Assembly: GCF_004116625.1 (NCBI RefSeq)
Contig: NZ_NXIE01000006.1
Location: 62,001-126,000, forward strand
From: Halarcobacter mediterraneus
GTDB lineage: Bacteria; Campylobacterota; Campylobacteria; Campylobacterales; Arcobacteraceae
Reading direction: 5' to 3'
Length of the DNA: 64,000 nt
The translations under genes were made by a program, and so were the position numbers. A model generated the notes under the pieces. The model was not told the DNA's origin, ran no database searches, and saw only the letters and a program-made list of their open reading frames with translations. Shown here piece by piece: positions 9,646-19,227 of this stretch (positions within the stretch are counted from its first letter, which is position 1; every line of letters begins with the position of its first letter).

Positions 9646-10536
9646 ATGACAGACTCAAATAAAAATATATTTTATATCCTAATGTTCTTTGCCATGATTG
9701 GATGGGGAGGTTCATGGGTAAATGTAAAAGTTTTAAGTAATTATATCAATGAATATGATGTTATGTTTTTTAGATATATTATTACTGCTATTACTATGAT
9801 TCCTATAATAGTAGTTCTTAGAAAATCTTTTAAAATTGATACAAAAAGTTTTCTTATAGTTATTGTAGCTTCTATTATTCTTGTTGTTTATATGAAGTAT
9901 TTTTATTTAGGAACAAAACTTGGAACAGCCAGTTTAGGTGGTGCTTTTGTAACAACGCTTATTCCAATAAACACTTTTTTAATACTTGCTATTTTTGGAA
10001 GTAAAAAGATATTCAAAAAAGATTATTTTGCTTTATTTCTTGGAGCTATAGGTGTTTTAACTATGTTAAATGTTTGGGGAACAGACTCTGATGAAATATT
10101 TGTTATTCATAATTTATATTTTATTTTAGCTTCAATTCTCTGGGCACTTTTAACAATTACTAGTTCAAAAGCTACAAAAATATCCCCAATAGTATTTACC
10201 TTTTATATGTATCTTGTATGTAGTTTCATATCTATATTTTTTATGGATTTTTCTACTATTGCATATGATAAATTTGATTCAATATTTTATATAAACTTAT
10301 TTGCAATTACAATTTTTGCTTCTACTTTTGCTAATACAATTTTCTTTTTAGGAATAGAAAAACTAGGAGCTGCGAATGTAAGTAGTTTTATCTTTTTAGT
10401 ACCTTTTTCTGCAATTACACTTAGTGCAATATTTTTAAAAGAAGAGATTACCTTTTCAATTATTATTGGGACAATTATGACTATCATTGCTGTAAAAATT
10501 TTAAATAATATCAAAATAAAAAAGAAGAAGAAATAG
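9646..10536 (+). CDS. DMT-superfamily (EamA) transporter
   Basis: A 296-residue inner-membrane protein with about ten hydrophobic helices arranged as two EamA repeats (residues about 8-140 and 150-290). Signatures include MIGWGGSWVNVKVL at the start and GAANVSSFIFLVPFSAITLSAIFLKE in the second repeat. Such proteins usually export or import small metabolites such as amino acids; the substrate is not readable. The C-terminus is a lysine tail. It converges on the patatin gene three bases away. Confidence 0.88.
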   Translation: MTDSNKNIFYILMFFAMIGWGGSWVNVKVLSNYINEYDVMFFRYIITAITMIPIIVVLRKSFKIDTKSFLIVIVASIILVVYMKYFYLGTKLGTASLGGAFVTTLIPINTFLILAIFGSKKIFKKDYFALFLGAIGVLTMLNVWGTDSDEIFVIHNLYFILASILWALLTITSSKATKISPIVFTFYMYLVCSFISIFFMDFSTIAYDKFDSIFYINLFAITIFASTFANTIFFLGIEKLGAANVSSFIFLVPFSAITLSAIFLKEEITFSIIIGTIMTIIAVKILNNIKIKKKKK

Positions 10537-10538
10537 TT

Positions 10539-11855
10539 TTATTTCTTCATATCTTCTAAAAGAATTTTAAACTCTTTTGACTCTTTTAATAAATCTTGCC
10601 CAGCTTTTATAATCTCATCAACTCTCTTAGCTGGCAACTCTAAAGAAGTTTGTGTAAGTAAAAACTTTCTTGCTTGTTTCTTAGGAAGTTGATTAAAGTT
10701 TAACTCTATCAAGTAAAATTTTATTTCTTCTAGACAGTCTTTTTTATCTTTACATCTAGCTTCTTTTACTTGTTTTTCCCAAATATCAAAATAAAACTCT
10801 ATTAAATCTAAAGTGTCAGTATTATATCTTTTTAATTGAATTGTACTTACAGCACCCATAGTTGTCTGAATATCAGGAGGTGTTTTACTTAATGCAATAT
10901 TTGGATCTAGGCTATCTGCTGCATTTACTATTAAAAGAACAACTTTTTTACTATTTGGGATACCAAATTTTTCTAAGACTTTCATAATATCATTATCATT
11001 TTCTGTAACTATATGAAGTAAAGAACGAATACCCAAATTATCAGCAATTCCTCCATCAACTAAATGTAAGTATTGATAATGTTTTTTATCATGATACTTT
11101 TCCATTTCAAGATATTGTTCATCATTGTATTTAAGAAAACTATTTAAAAGTTCACTATTTCTTTCTAAGTCACATCCAGAATAATTTTTAAGAGTAATAG
11201 GAGAAAATAGTACTGGTATAGCAGAAGAAGCTGTTACAGCTCTTCCTATAGGATAGGACTCCCAATCTGAACAAATTCGCCTAAAATTTTCAGGACTAAA
11301 AGTAAAAGGGTTTCCAGTAGAAACATCAGTTGCATTTATTATAATCTTAGGGGAATCCTCTCTTAAATCAGCAAAAGTTTTTTTACCAAATACCTCTTCT
11401 TCATAATATTCAGAAACATAATCACTTCTTCCTGCAAACGATAGATAAAACCAATTAAAAGGATTTAAAAAAGTATCAATCAAAGTAGTTTGAATTGGTT
11501 TTTTTAAAAACTTCTCCTCAAAGTCCTCAAATATTTTTTCTCCATAAAGACCATAATAAGCAGAAGTAAAACTCCCACCGGATACAGAAGAGATAACATC
11601 AATCTCATCTAATAAACCTTGATTTCTTAACTCTTTTAATACACCATATGATAAAGAAGCAGCTCTAGTTCCACCACCAGAAAAGGTAAGAATTAAAGAT
11701 AAATCATCTTTATTATTAAGTATTTTATTTACTTTTAGTTTTTCAAAAGCCTCTTTTGTAATTGGTTTATTAAGAATAGGTTCTTTTGTAGCACAAGCAG
11801 TGAAAAATATACCAAATAAACACACACAAAAAATATTAATTAAATTTTTAAACAC
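10539..11855 (-). CDS. patatin-like phospholipase lipoprotein
   Basis: A 438-residue patatin-family hydrolase. The N-terminus is a lipoprotein signal (IFFTACATK, Cys near residue 21), so it is membrane-anchored outside the cytoplasm. The patatin oxyanion loop SGGGTRAAS (near 59-67), nucleophile motif SVSGGSF and catalytic aspartate in LVDGGIADNLG are all present. It starts with GTG one base after the RND pump gene ends, so it is the last gene of the efflux operon. A phospholipase in that position suggests a role in lipid turnover or envelope repair linked to efflux, which is inference. Confidence 0.87.
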   Translation of the reverse strand: MFKNLINIFCVCLFGIFFTACATKEPILNKPITKEAFEKLKVNKILNNKDDLSLILTFSGGGTRAASLSYGVLKELRNQGLLDEIDVISSVSGGSFTSAYYGLYGEKIFEDFEEKFLKKPIQTTLIDTFLNPFNWFYLSFAGRSDYVSEYYEEEVFGKKTFADLREDSPKIIINATDVSTGNPFTFSPENFRRICSDWESYPIGRAVTASSAIPVLFSPITLKNYSGCDLERNSELLNSFLKYNDEQYLEMEKYHDKKHYQYLHLVDGGIADNLGIRSLLHIVTENDNDIMKVLEKFGIPNSKKVVLLIVNAADSLDPNIALSKTPPDIQTTMGAVSTIQLKRYNTDTLDLIEFYFDIWEKQVKEARCKDKKDCLEEIKFYLIELNFNQLPKKQARKFLLTQTSLELPAKRVDEIIKAGQDLLKESKEFKILLEDMKK

Positions 11856-11856
11856 C

Positions 11857-14800
11857 TTAATCCTTTTTTACTTTATAAAATATAGCATATAAACTTGGAA
11901 CAAATAATAAAGTAAATAATGTAGAAACCATTAGACCAAAAATAATTGAGATAGCCATTGGTTCCCACATAATACCTCCACTATACCATAAAGGGACAAG
12001 CCCAAATACAGTTGTCAAAGTTGTTAGAAGTATAGGCCTAAATCTATTTAAACAAGCTTCAATGATTGCTTCATAGTGACTAAAATTATTTTCCTCTTGT
12101 TCTAATTTAATCCTTTCTAAAAGAACAATTGCATTATTAATAACAATTCCACTTAAAGATATTATTCCAAGTAAAGTCATAAATCCAAAATATGAACCTG
12201 TAATAAATAAACCAAGGCTAACTCCAATAATTCCTAAAGGTATTGTTGTTAAAATAATTATTGGTTTTCTTAAAGAGTTAAATTGTGTTACCATTAAAAG
12301 TAAGATTGCCATAAAGGCAAGGGGAAGATTAACTACAATAGAATCATTTGCTTTTCCTGAAGCCTCATATTCTCCTCCAAACTCATAATAATATCCAAGT
12401 TCAAAACTTTTTGCTAACTCTTCCATAAAAGGTGCTATTTCTTCAAATTTTTCTAAAGCATTAAATCCTGTTTGTACATCAGCACCAATAATAATTGTTT
12501 TTAATCTATCTCTTCTTAATATAACTGATTCTTCATAAGCTACCTCAATAGTTGCTATTTGAGATAAAGGTATATTTTTACCACTTGTTTGAGAAAAAAC
12601 ACTTATTGTTCTAAGCCTATTTATATCATCTTTTGTAGTTTCATTTGAACGTAAAATAAGAGGTACTAAAGTGTCTTCTTTTCTAAAAGTTGTTACTTGA
12701 TAACCACTTAAAGAAGTTTGTAAAGATAAAGCCACATCTAAATTACTAATTCCTTCTTGTAAGGCTTTATCTTCATCAATATTTATAAGTAGTTTTTTTG
12801 TTCTTAATCCCCAATCATCAACTATATTTTTAATTCCTTCTATTTTAGAAAGTTCTTGTTTTATTTGTGAACTTATATCAAAAAGTTTTTCTGTATCTTT
12901 TCCACTAATTCTAATTTCAATTGGTTTTTTAACAGGAGGTCCCATAGATAAAGACTTTGTACTAATTTGCATATCAGGAAAATTTTCTTTTACAAAATAT
13001 TCTATTTCTTTTCTTATTTTAGCCATTTGTTCAAACTCTTGTACGTTTATTAAAATTGTACTATATTCGGCACTTGCTAGTTTTTGGTCATAAGATAACC
13101 AAAATCTTGGAGCACTCTCTCCTATAAATGATACGAAATTAACAACTTCTTTTTTGCTATTTTCTGATATGTATTTTTCTTTAATAAACTTTTCTATTTT
13201 ACTTACTTGTTTTGTTGTAGTTTCAATTGCTGTACCTACAGGAAGATTTATTTCAACTGTAAAAGAGCTTTCACTTGATGGTGGGAAAAACATTTTAGGT
13301 ACTAAATCTAATAGTTTTATTGAAGCAATAAAAATTACAAAAGCTATAAAAACAACACTTTTTTTATACTTCAAGGCTAAAACAATTAAAGATTTATAAA
13401 CTTTAAAAAACTTACTTCTTTTTGTTTCTTTAGGTTCTTTTTTCATAAAATATTTACTTAAAACAGGTGTTAATGTAAGAGCTAAAAACCAAGAACATAA
13501 AAGAGTGATAGTTACTACTTTAAAAATAGAGTTTGTATATTCTCCCGTTGAAGATTTTGCTAAAAAAATTGGTAAAAAAGCAGCTGATGTTGTCAAAGCA
13601 GAAGTTAAAAGGGGAACTTTTAACTCCTTTGCACTTTGTAAAGAGGCTTCTACTATTGTTTTACCATTTTGCCGTAAAACCATTATTGATTCACTCATAA
13701 CAATAGCACTATCAACAAGTAAACCCAAAGAAATAATTAATGCTGCTAAGGAAACTTGATCTAACCAAATATCAAAAACTGACATAATAATAAAAGAAGC
13801 CAAAATTGACATAGGAATTAATACAGCAACAATAAAGCCTGTCCTAAGTCCTAAAGTAAAAAGCATAATTAAAATTACCAATGCAATTGCTTGTAAAAGA
13901 TTTGAAACAAAATTATCAATGATTCCTTGTACTATTTTAGGCTCATTAAATAATCTATCAAGCTGGACGCCTAAAGGAAGCTTACTTTGAACCTCTTGCA
14001 TTTTATTTGTAATTTCTTCACCCATTCTTATAATATCTCCATCATCTTTCATGGAAATAGATAAAAGCACAGCTGGTTCTGAGTCTTTTTGCGTAATAAA
14101 AGAACTAGGTGTTTTATAACTCTTTTTTACCCTTGCAATATCTTTTAAATATACTCTTTCTCCTGTTGGTAAAGCAATTATTGTATTTCGTATTTGTTTT
14201 ATATTTTCATAATTTCCAGAAGGCTCTATTGATAATCTATTTGAATCAATTTTGATATTTCCCCCTGACAAAACAATATTTTTATCTTCTAAAATATTTT
14301 TTACATAACTTGCACTAATATTTAAATTTGCTAATTTAGCATTATCATACTCTATATAAACAACTTCTTCTTGCTCCCCTAAAATATCTACTTTAGCGAC
14401 ATCATCTAATCTTAAAAAAATATCTTTTGCATCATCTGCTATATCTTTTAACTCTTCATAAGTTAGTCCATCACTAGTTATAGAGATCATTGTTCCATAA
14501 ACATCTCCAAACTCATCATTTACAATTGGAGTTGTAATTCCTTGGGGTAAAGACCTTGTTCCAACTTCAACTTTTCTTCGTAAATCATCCCAAATAGGTC
14601 TCATTTTTTTATATTTTTCTAAAATATTTACAAAAATAATAGAAACTCCATTTTTTGAAGTTGAACTTATAAAGTCTATCTCAGCCATTTGCTGAATCTC
14701 TTTTTCTAGTTTATCTGTAACTAACTGTTCTACTCTTTTTGCACTAGCTCCAGGGAAGTATGTAACTACAGTAGCTGTTCGAATGATAAAACCAGGATCT

Positions 14801-14916
14801 TTTGCTCTTGGCAAATCCAAAAAAGAAATAATTCCATAAAAAAAGATTAAAAGAGAAAATACTATAGTTACTTTGTCATTTTTTAAAGCAAAACTTGTAA
14901 TATTCATTTTATTCAT
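11857..14916 (-). CDS. RND-family efflux permease (inner membrane)
   Basis: A 1019-residue RND pump with the standard layout: a first helix near residues 15-35, a large periplasmic loop, helices 2-6 near 335-480, a second loop, and helices 8-12 near 845-1015. It belongs with AcrB/HAE-type transporters. The helix-4 motif reads GLLVDSAIVMSES, so the proton-relay pair D407-D408 of AcrB is Asp-Ser (402-403). The helix-10 motif reads GIVINNAIVLLER, with Asn where AcrB has K940. The gene overlaps the adaptor gene by eight bases. Substrate unknown. Confidence 0.92.
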   Translation of the reverse strand: MNKMNITSFALKNDKVTIVFSLLIFFYGIISFLDLPRAKDPGFIIRTATVVTYFPGASAKRVEQLVTDKLEKEIQQMAEIDFISSTSKNGVSIIFVNILEKYKKMRPIWDDLRRKVEVGTRSLPQGITTPIVNDEFGDVYGTMISITSDGLTYEELKDIADDAKDIFLRLDDVAKVDILGEQEEVVYIEYDNAKLANLNISASYVKNILEDKNIVLSGGNIKIDSNRLSIEPSGNYENIKQIRNTIIALPTGERVYLKDIARVKKSYKTPSSFITQKDSEPAVLLSISMKDDGDIIRMGEEITNKMQEVQSKLPLGVQLDRLFNEPKIVQGIIDNFVSNLLQAIALVILIMLFTLGLRTGFIVAVLIPMSILASFIIMSVFDIWLDQVSLAALIISLGLLVDSAIVMSESIMVLRQNGKTIVEASLQSAKELKVPLLTSALTTSAAFLPIFLAKSSTGEYTNSIFKVVTITLLCSWFLALTLTPVLSKYFMKKEPKETKRSKFFKVYKSLIVLALKYKKSVVFIAFVIFIASIKLLDLVPKMFFPPSSESSFTVEINLPVGTAIETTTKQVSKIEKFIKEKYISENSKKEVVNFVSFIGESAPRFWLSYDQKLASAEYSTILINVQEFEQMAKIRKEIEYFVKENFPDMQISTKSLSMGPPVKKPIEIRISGKDTEKLFDISSQIKQELSKIEGIKNIVDDWGLRTKKLLINIDEDKALQEGISNLDVALSLQTSLSGYQVTTFRKEDTLVPLILRSNETTKDDINRLRTISVFSQTSGKNIPLSQIATIEVAYEESVILRRDRLKTIIIGADVQTGFNALEKFEEIAPFMEELAKSFELGYYYEFGGEYEASGKANDSIVVNLPLAFMAILLLMVTQFNSLRKPIIILTTIPLGIIGVSLGLFITGSYFGFMTLLGIISLSGIVINNAIVLLERIKLEQEENNFSHYEAIIEACLNRFRPILLTTLTTVFGLVPLWYSGGIMWEPMAISIIFGLMVSTLFTLLFVPSLYAIFYKVKKD

Positions 14917-16012
14917 CCAGTTTTTTAATATTGCCTATTTTTACAGACATATCTTCAAAAACTTCACTCATTCCAGCTTTTAAAACTAATTCATTTCCTT
15001 TTATACCTGATAAGACTTCATAACCTTCACTTGTAAGTTGCCCTACTTTGATTACATTCTTTCGAACTTTATAAATATCATTTTCTTTTTGTAAAACATA
15101 AACAAAGTAGTCTTTTTTATCATTTAAAACTGAGCTATGAGGAAGTAAAAAAATATTTTTATGAAGATTTTCAAAATTAAAAAAGACTTCAGCAGACATT
15201 CCTACTTTTATTAAAGGTGAGCTCTCTTTTAGTTTTACTATTACTAAATAAGTTTTTTCATTAGATGAAGCTGTTTTTGATATTTCTGAGATAAAACCAT
15301 TAAATTTCTTTGAAGGAAGAGAATCAAAAGAAACTTGAACTTTTTGTTCTTTACTTAATCTATTTATTATAGATTCTGGCATATTTATATAAACTTCATT
15401 TACAATTTTATCACTTAATAAAACAATTGGTGTTCCAGCTGAAACATTTTCACTTTCATTAACATACTTTGAAGAAATAAAACCTGAAATAGGTGCGTAA
15501 AGTTTGGTATACGATAATTGAAGTTTTGCATAATCCAATTGTTTATTAATATTTTTTACCTTTGCTTTTGCTGCATCATATGAAGCTTTTGCATTATCTA
15601 TATCACTCGCACTTGCATTTTGATTTATATAAAGTTTTTTTGTTCTTTCATAAGTACTTTTTGCATATTTTAAACTAGCTTTTGCTTCTTTTAAAGCATA
15701 CTGTATTTGTGAAACTTGAATAAGATATGGTTCTTTATCTAAACTTGCAAGAAGTTGATTTTTCCTTACTTCATCTCCAATATCTAATTTAAATACTTCC
15801 AAGTTTCCTTGAACTTTAAAACTTAATTTCATTTGTTCATTTGCTTTTGCAATAGCATCAAAAACTCTAAACTCATCTAAATCTTTTGCTTTTGGTTTTG
15901 TTGCAAAAACTATTTTTAAATCTTCTTTGTCTTTATTTTCATTCTCTTTGTTAGAACAAGCACTAAATAAAACTATTAGTGCAAAAAATAGTACTGATAA
16001 TTTAATTTTCAT
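14909..16012 (-). CDS. RND periplasmic adaptor (HlyD/AcrA family)
   Basis: A 367-residue membrane-fusion protein with a lipoprotein signal (LIVLFSACSN, lipid-bearing Cys near 19). It has a lipoyl half-motif (VQGNLEVFKLDIGDEVRKNQ), a coiled-coil hairpin (about 100-165), the second lipoyl half (LSYTKLYAPISGFIS) and beta-barrel and membrane-proximal domains. It links the RND pump to the outer-membrane TolC-like protein encoded just upstream, with overlapping reading frames on both sides. Confidence 0.92.
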   Translation of the reverse strand: MKIKLSVLFFALIVLFSACSNKENENKDKEDLKIVFATKPKAKDLDEFRVFDAIAKANEQMKLSFKVQGNLEVFKLDIGDEVRKNQLLASLDKEPYLIQVSQIQYALKEAKASLKYAKSTYERTKKLYINQNASASDIDNAKASYDAAKAKVKNINKQLDYAKLQLSYTKLYAPISGFISSKYVNESENVSAGTPIVLLSDKIVNEVYINMPESIINRLSKEQKVQVSFDSLPSKKFNGFISEISKTASSNEKTYLVIVKLKESSPLIKVGMSAEVFFNFENLHKNIFLLPHSSVLNDKKDYFVYVLQKENDIYKVRKNVIKVGQLTSEGYEVLSGIKGNELVLKAGMSEVFEDMSVKIGNIKKLDE

Positions 16013-17756
16013 TTATAACCTTTAATAATTTTTCTTCTAAACTTCTTTTTTCTTCACTATTTACTAAAACTTGGATATTTCCACTAAAGAAATAAATAGA
16101 ACTTAAATCCTCTAAATAATCTATTTCAGAAATAGTTTTATTGATTTTTGAGATAAAGTATGAATTTTGAGCATCTAAAAGAGTAATAATATTCTCTTTC
16201 CCTACTTTATATCTATCTAAAATTGATTGATAGTTCTTCTTTGAATAGTTTTGAGAGTCTTTTGCATAAAATATTTTTTCATAAGATTTATTTAAAGAAT
16301 CACTATTTTGTTTTATATTTTTTCTAATAAGATTCTTAGCATTTTCATACTCTAATTTTAAATTTATTAACTCAATTTGATTTTTTTGAATCTGTACACT
16401 TTTTTTACCACCTTCATAAAAAGGAAAAGAAAAATTAAGAACAGCTTGATACTCCTTATCATCCCAATACCTTGCATAATCTTTAGCTTCCCCATATCTT
16501 TCAACTATTTTTTTACCTTGAGCTTCTAAAGCAATATTAGGAAGATACCTTGATTTTTCATTCATACTTTTTTCTTGCTCTTTAGCTTCAATAAGTTTAT
16601 TTATTTGGATTAAGTTTGGATGAGTAAGAATAATTTCTTCTAAAAATAGTTTTTGAACCTTTTCATTTTCTACTACTTTTTTAGCATAGGTATTAAGAAG
16701 TTTAAACCTTTTTGCTTCAAAATCATAATCTTTTAATTTATACTCTTTTTGTATTAAACTTATGTTTGCTAGTTCTATTTTTAAAGAGTTTAAATCTTTT
16801 ACTGCATTTGCTAACTGAATATTCACATTTGCAAGTTCACTTTCCCATCTATAAACATCTGTTTTATCTTTAACTCCAACTTCAAATCTTTGTTTTGCAA
16901 AATTTAAATTCTGAGTAATAAAGTTTTGTTTTATTTTTATAATCTCTTTATATTTTTGAGCTTTTAAAACATTTAAATATGTAACAATTGTTTTATAAAT
17001 AATTTCATCATTTTTAGACTTTATATTACTTATATTAGATTTATCTAATAACTTTTTTATTTTTATATTTTCAAGTACTTTATTAGAAAAAACCACTTGT
17101 GATAATTTTGCTCCAATTTCAACTGTTCCTTCAGAATATTGACCATTGCTATATTTAGCCCTATCACTATCTATTTGAATTACATTTGAAAAAACTTCAA
17201 GTTGCGGTTTATATAAAGTTTTTGCTTCATTAATATCCAAGGAGCTTAATATAGTTTCATTATTATTTTTTCTAAACTCAAAATTATTTGAAACTACTTT
17301 TTTATAAATATCATCTAAATCAAAGATTGTATTTATTCTTTTTTCTTTTAAAATAATTTCTTTTATACTATTTTTTATATACTTTGAAGCTGTTTTATTA
17401 TTTTCTTTTAAATACTCAAATATAGCTAAAGCAACTGCTCTTGAAACTCTTTTTTTGTCAATTGCATTTGAAATATGATTAAAAGTAATAAAATAAGACT
17501 CTTTTTGTTCCTTTTCTTTTATATCTTTATTTAAAAGATATACTCCTTTTACTTTTATTTTTTCACAAGAATCAGAACATCTTTGAAGTTTATAGTTTAT
17601 ATTATCATCTATATCAAAAAGTGTTTTTGTATCTGCTTTTATACTATCAAAAAGAAAAAAAGAGTTTTCATCTAAAACTAAATTTATTTTATACTCTTTT
17701 GCCCACATAAATTCAAATAAAAAGACACAAAGAAAAACCACTATTTTATATTTCAT
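16002..17756 (-). CDS. TolC-family outer membrane efflux protein
   Basis: A 584-residue TolC-like protein with a signal peptide (residues 1-19). It is longer than typical TolC (about 450-490) because of a non-TolC region of about 150 residues at the N-terminus, before the first OEP repeat. Two OEP repeats follow (about 165-350 and 370-570) with long helices such as YANAKDLIRK-type coiled segments and RYKVGKENIITLLDAQNSY. It forms the outer-membrane channel of the tripartite pump. The role of the N-terminal extension is unknown. Confidence 0.85.
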   Translation of the reverse strand: MKYKIVVFLCVFLFEFMWAKEYKINLVLDENSFFLFDSIKADTKTLFDIDDNINYKLQRCSDSCEKIKVKGVYLLNKDIKEKEQKESYFITFNHISNAIDKKRVSRAVALAIFEYLKENNKTASKYIKNSIKEIILKEKRINTIFDLDDIYKKVVSNNFEFRKNNNETILSSLDINEAKTLYKPQLEVFSNVIQIDSDRAKYSNGQYSEGTVEIGAKLSQVVFSNKVLENIKIKKLLDKSNISNIKSKNDEIIYKTIVTYLNVLKAQKYKEIIKIKQNFITQNLNFAKQRFEVGVKDKTDVYRWESELANVNIQLANAVKDLNSLKIELANISLIQKEYKLKDYDFEAKRFKLLNTYAKKVVENEKVQKLFLEEIILTHPNLIQINKLIEAKEQEKSMNEKSRYLPNIALEAQGKKIVERYGEAKDYARYWDDKEYQAVLNFSFPFYEGGKKSVQIQKNQIELINLKLEYENAKNLIRKNIKQNSDSLNKSYEKIFYAKDSQNYSKKNYQSILDRYKVGKENIITLLDAQNSYFISKINKTISEIDYLEDLSSIYFFSGNIQVLVNSEEKRSLEEKLLKVINEN

Positions 17757-18388
17757 ATTATACTTCCTAAAAAATTTTCTATATCTTTTATATCGTCATT
17801 TTCAAAACTCTTTTGAGTCAAATATGGCTTAACTAAAAAGTAGATATTCAAAGCAGCCTTTTTTGAATTTTCTATAAAATCTTCACTTAAAAGATTCCAA
17901 TAAGAAGCATTCTGAGTTGCAATAATCCAAGAGTTTGAAACAAAAATATCAAGCTCCAATTCAGACATAGAAGTTATATACCCATACTTTATTTGATGTC
18001 TTACCAGACCTTTTATTGTTTCTAACTCAAAATGCAAATGTTGCTCCATAATCTTTTTAAAAGCAGGAAAATTCATCACAAGAAGATTTAACTCTAAATG
18101 CAAAAACCTATATTTGATGTCTGCTTCTATGCTATCAGCAAGAAACTGCTTTAATAAAAATATCTCATCTTTTTCATAATCAAGCTCTTTTATCTTTTTA
18201 AAAACCACTTCTATATATTCATTAAATATTTCAATTAAAATTGACTCTTTATTTTTAAAGTGATAATAAAGATTTCCTATACTAATTCCTAATTTTTCAG
18301 CAATATGCCTAGTTGAAGTGTTTAGACAGCCTTTTTCATTAAAAAGTTCAAGGGCAATTTCTAATATTCTTTCTTTTGTTGTTCTCAA
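17753..18388 (-). CDS. TetR-family repressor of the efflux operon
   Basis: A 211-residue TetR-type regulator. The N-terminal helix-turn-helix (about residues 5-50) reads ALELFNEKGCLNTSTRHIAE and GISIGNLYYHFKNKESIL. The C-terminal ligand domain is of the kind seen in AcrR-like proteins. Its stop overlaps the TolC gene start by four bases, so it is the first gene of the regulator-pump operon. Two tandem inverted repeats just upstream of its start are the likely self-operator. Confidence 0.92.
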   Translation of the reverse strand: MRTTKERILEIALELFNEKGCLNTSTRHIAEKLGISIGNLYYHFKNKESILIEIFNEYIEVVFKKIKELDYEKDEIFLLKQFLADSIEADIKYRFLHLELNLLVMNFPAFKKIMEQHLHFELETIKGLVRHQIKYGYITSMSELELDIFVSNSWIIATQNASYWNLLSEDFIENSKKAALNIYFLVKPYLTQKSFENDDIKDIENFLGSII

Positions 18389-18405
18389 ATTCTTAGCCTT
18401 TATTA

Positions 18406-18438
18406 GAACATTTGTTCAATTTTAGAACAAGTGTTCTA
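18406..18438. promoter_or_regulatory. tandem TetR operator
   Basis: Two dyads sharing one consensus, GAACATTTGTTC (18406-18417) and TAGAACAAGTGTTCTA (18423-18438), have centres 19 bases apart. They begin 18 bases upstream of the TetR start codon, where they would block the efflux operon promoter. Tandem binding of two dimers is a common TetR-family arrangement. Confidence 0.7.
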
Positions 18439-18520
18439 AATATACTCTTAATATTTTATATTTTTATATGTTTTCATAATAAAAAAAATAATATACTAAT
18501 ATTTACACAAAGGAGTACAT

Positions 18521-19225
18521 ATGAAAATCTTATTATTATTTTCTTTTCTATTAGTATCTTTATTTGCAGTTAACCCAATAATTCTTCCAATGAAAGGGGT
18601 TAAAGTTGAACATACTTATTCAAATGGAAAAAAAGAAACAATAACTATTGAAAGAGAAAGTGCAAAAGAGTGTTTAAATATAGGAATAAATGTAGAAAAC
18701 TTTCAAAATGAAAATTTAGCTTCATCTAAAATTAATGATAAATGTAAAAAAACATTTATTACAGTCAAAGGTATTATTCAACCTTTACAATTGGAAAAAG
18801 GAGTAAAAACTGTGGCTGAGTTAGAAGTACTTGAATTCATTGAAAATAAATTAATTCAAAATCCTAATAAATACATTTTAGTAGATAGTAGAACACAAGA
18901 TTGGTTCAATAAAGGAACAATCCCATCTGCAAAAAGTATTCCCTATGATGAGTTTGAATACGATGAAGATTTTGAAAAAGAGTACTATGAAGCATATAAA
19001 AAGCTAAATGTAAAAGTTACAAACAAAAATGAATATGATTTTTCAAAAGCAAAAACAGCTATGTTTTTTTGTAATGGTTCATGGTGCGCCCAATCTCCAA
19101 GAGCTATTAAACATCTTATAAAAATAGGATACCCAAAAGAAAAAATCCTTTGGTATCGTGGAGGAATAGCTTCTTGGGCAGGAGTTTCTTTATCTTTAAC
19201 AAAAGATATGAAACTTGTAAAATAA
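18521..19225 (+). CDS. secreted rhodanese-like protein
   Basis: A 234-residue protein with a signal peptide (about residues 1-17, LFAVNP). The C-terminal rhodanese domain (about 100-225) includes ILVDSRTQDWFNKGTIPSAK and the active-site loop FFCNGSWCAQSPRA, followed by YRGGIASWAG. The catalytic cysteine is therefore present, and a second Cys in the loop is unusual. It probably handles sulfur or disulfides in the periplasm; its substrate is unknown. An AAAGGAG ribosome site precedes the ATG. Confidence 0.85.
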   Translation: MKILLLFSFLLVSLFAVNPIILPMKGVKVEHTYSNGKKETITIERESAKECLNIGINVENFQNENLASSKINDKCKKTFITVKGIIQPLQLEKGVKTVAELEVLEFIENKLIQNPNKYILVDSRTQDWFNKGTIPSAKSIPYDEFEYDEDFEKEYYEAYKKLNVKVTNKNEYDFSKAKTAMFFCNGSWCAQSPRAIKHLIKIGYPKEKILWYRGGIASWAGVSLSLTKDMKLVK

Positions 19226-19227
19226 GG

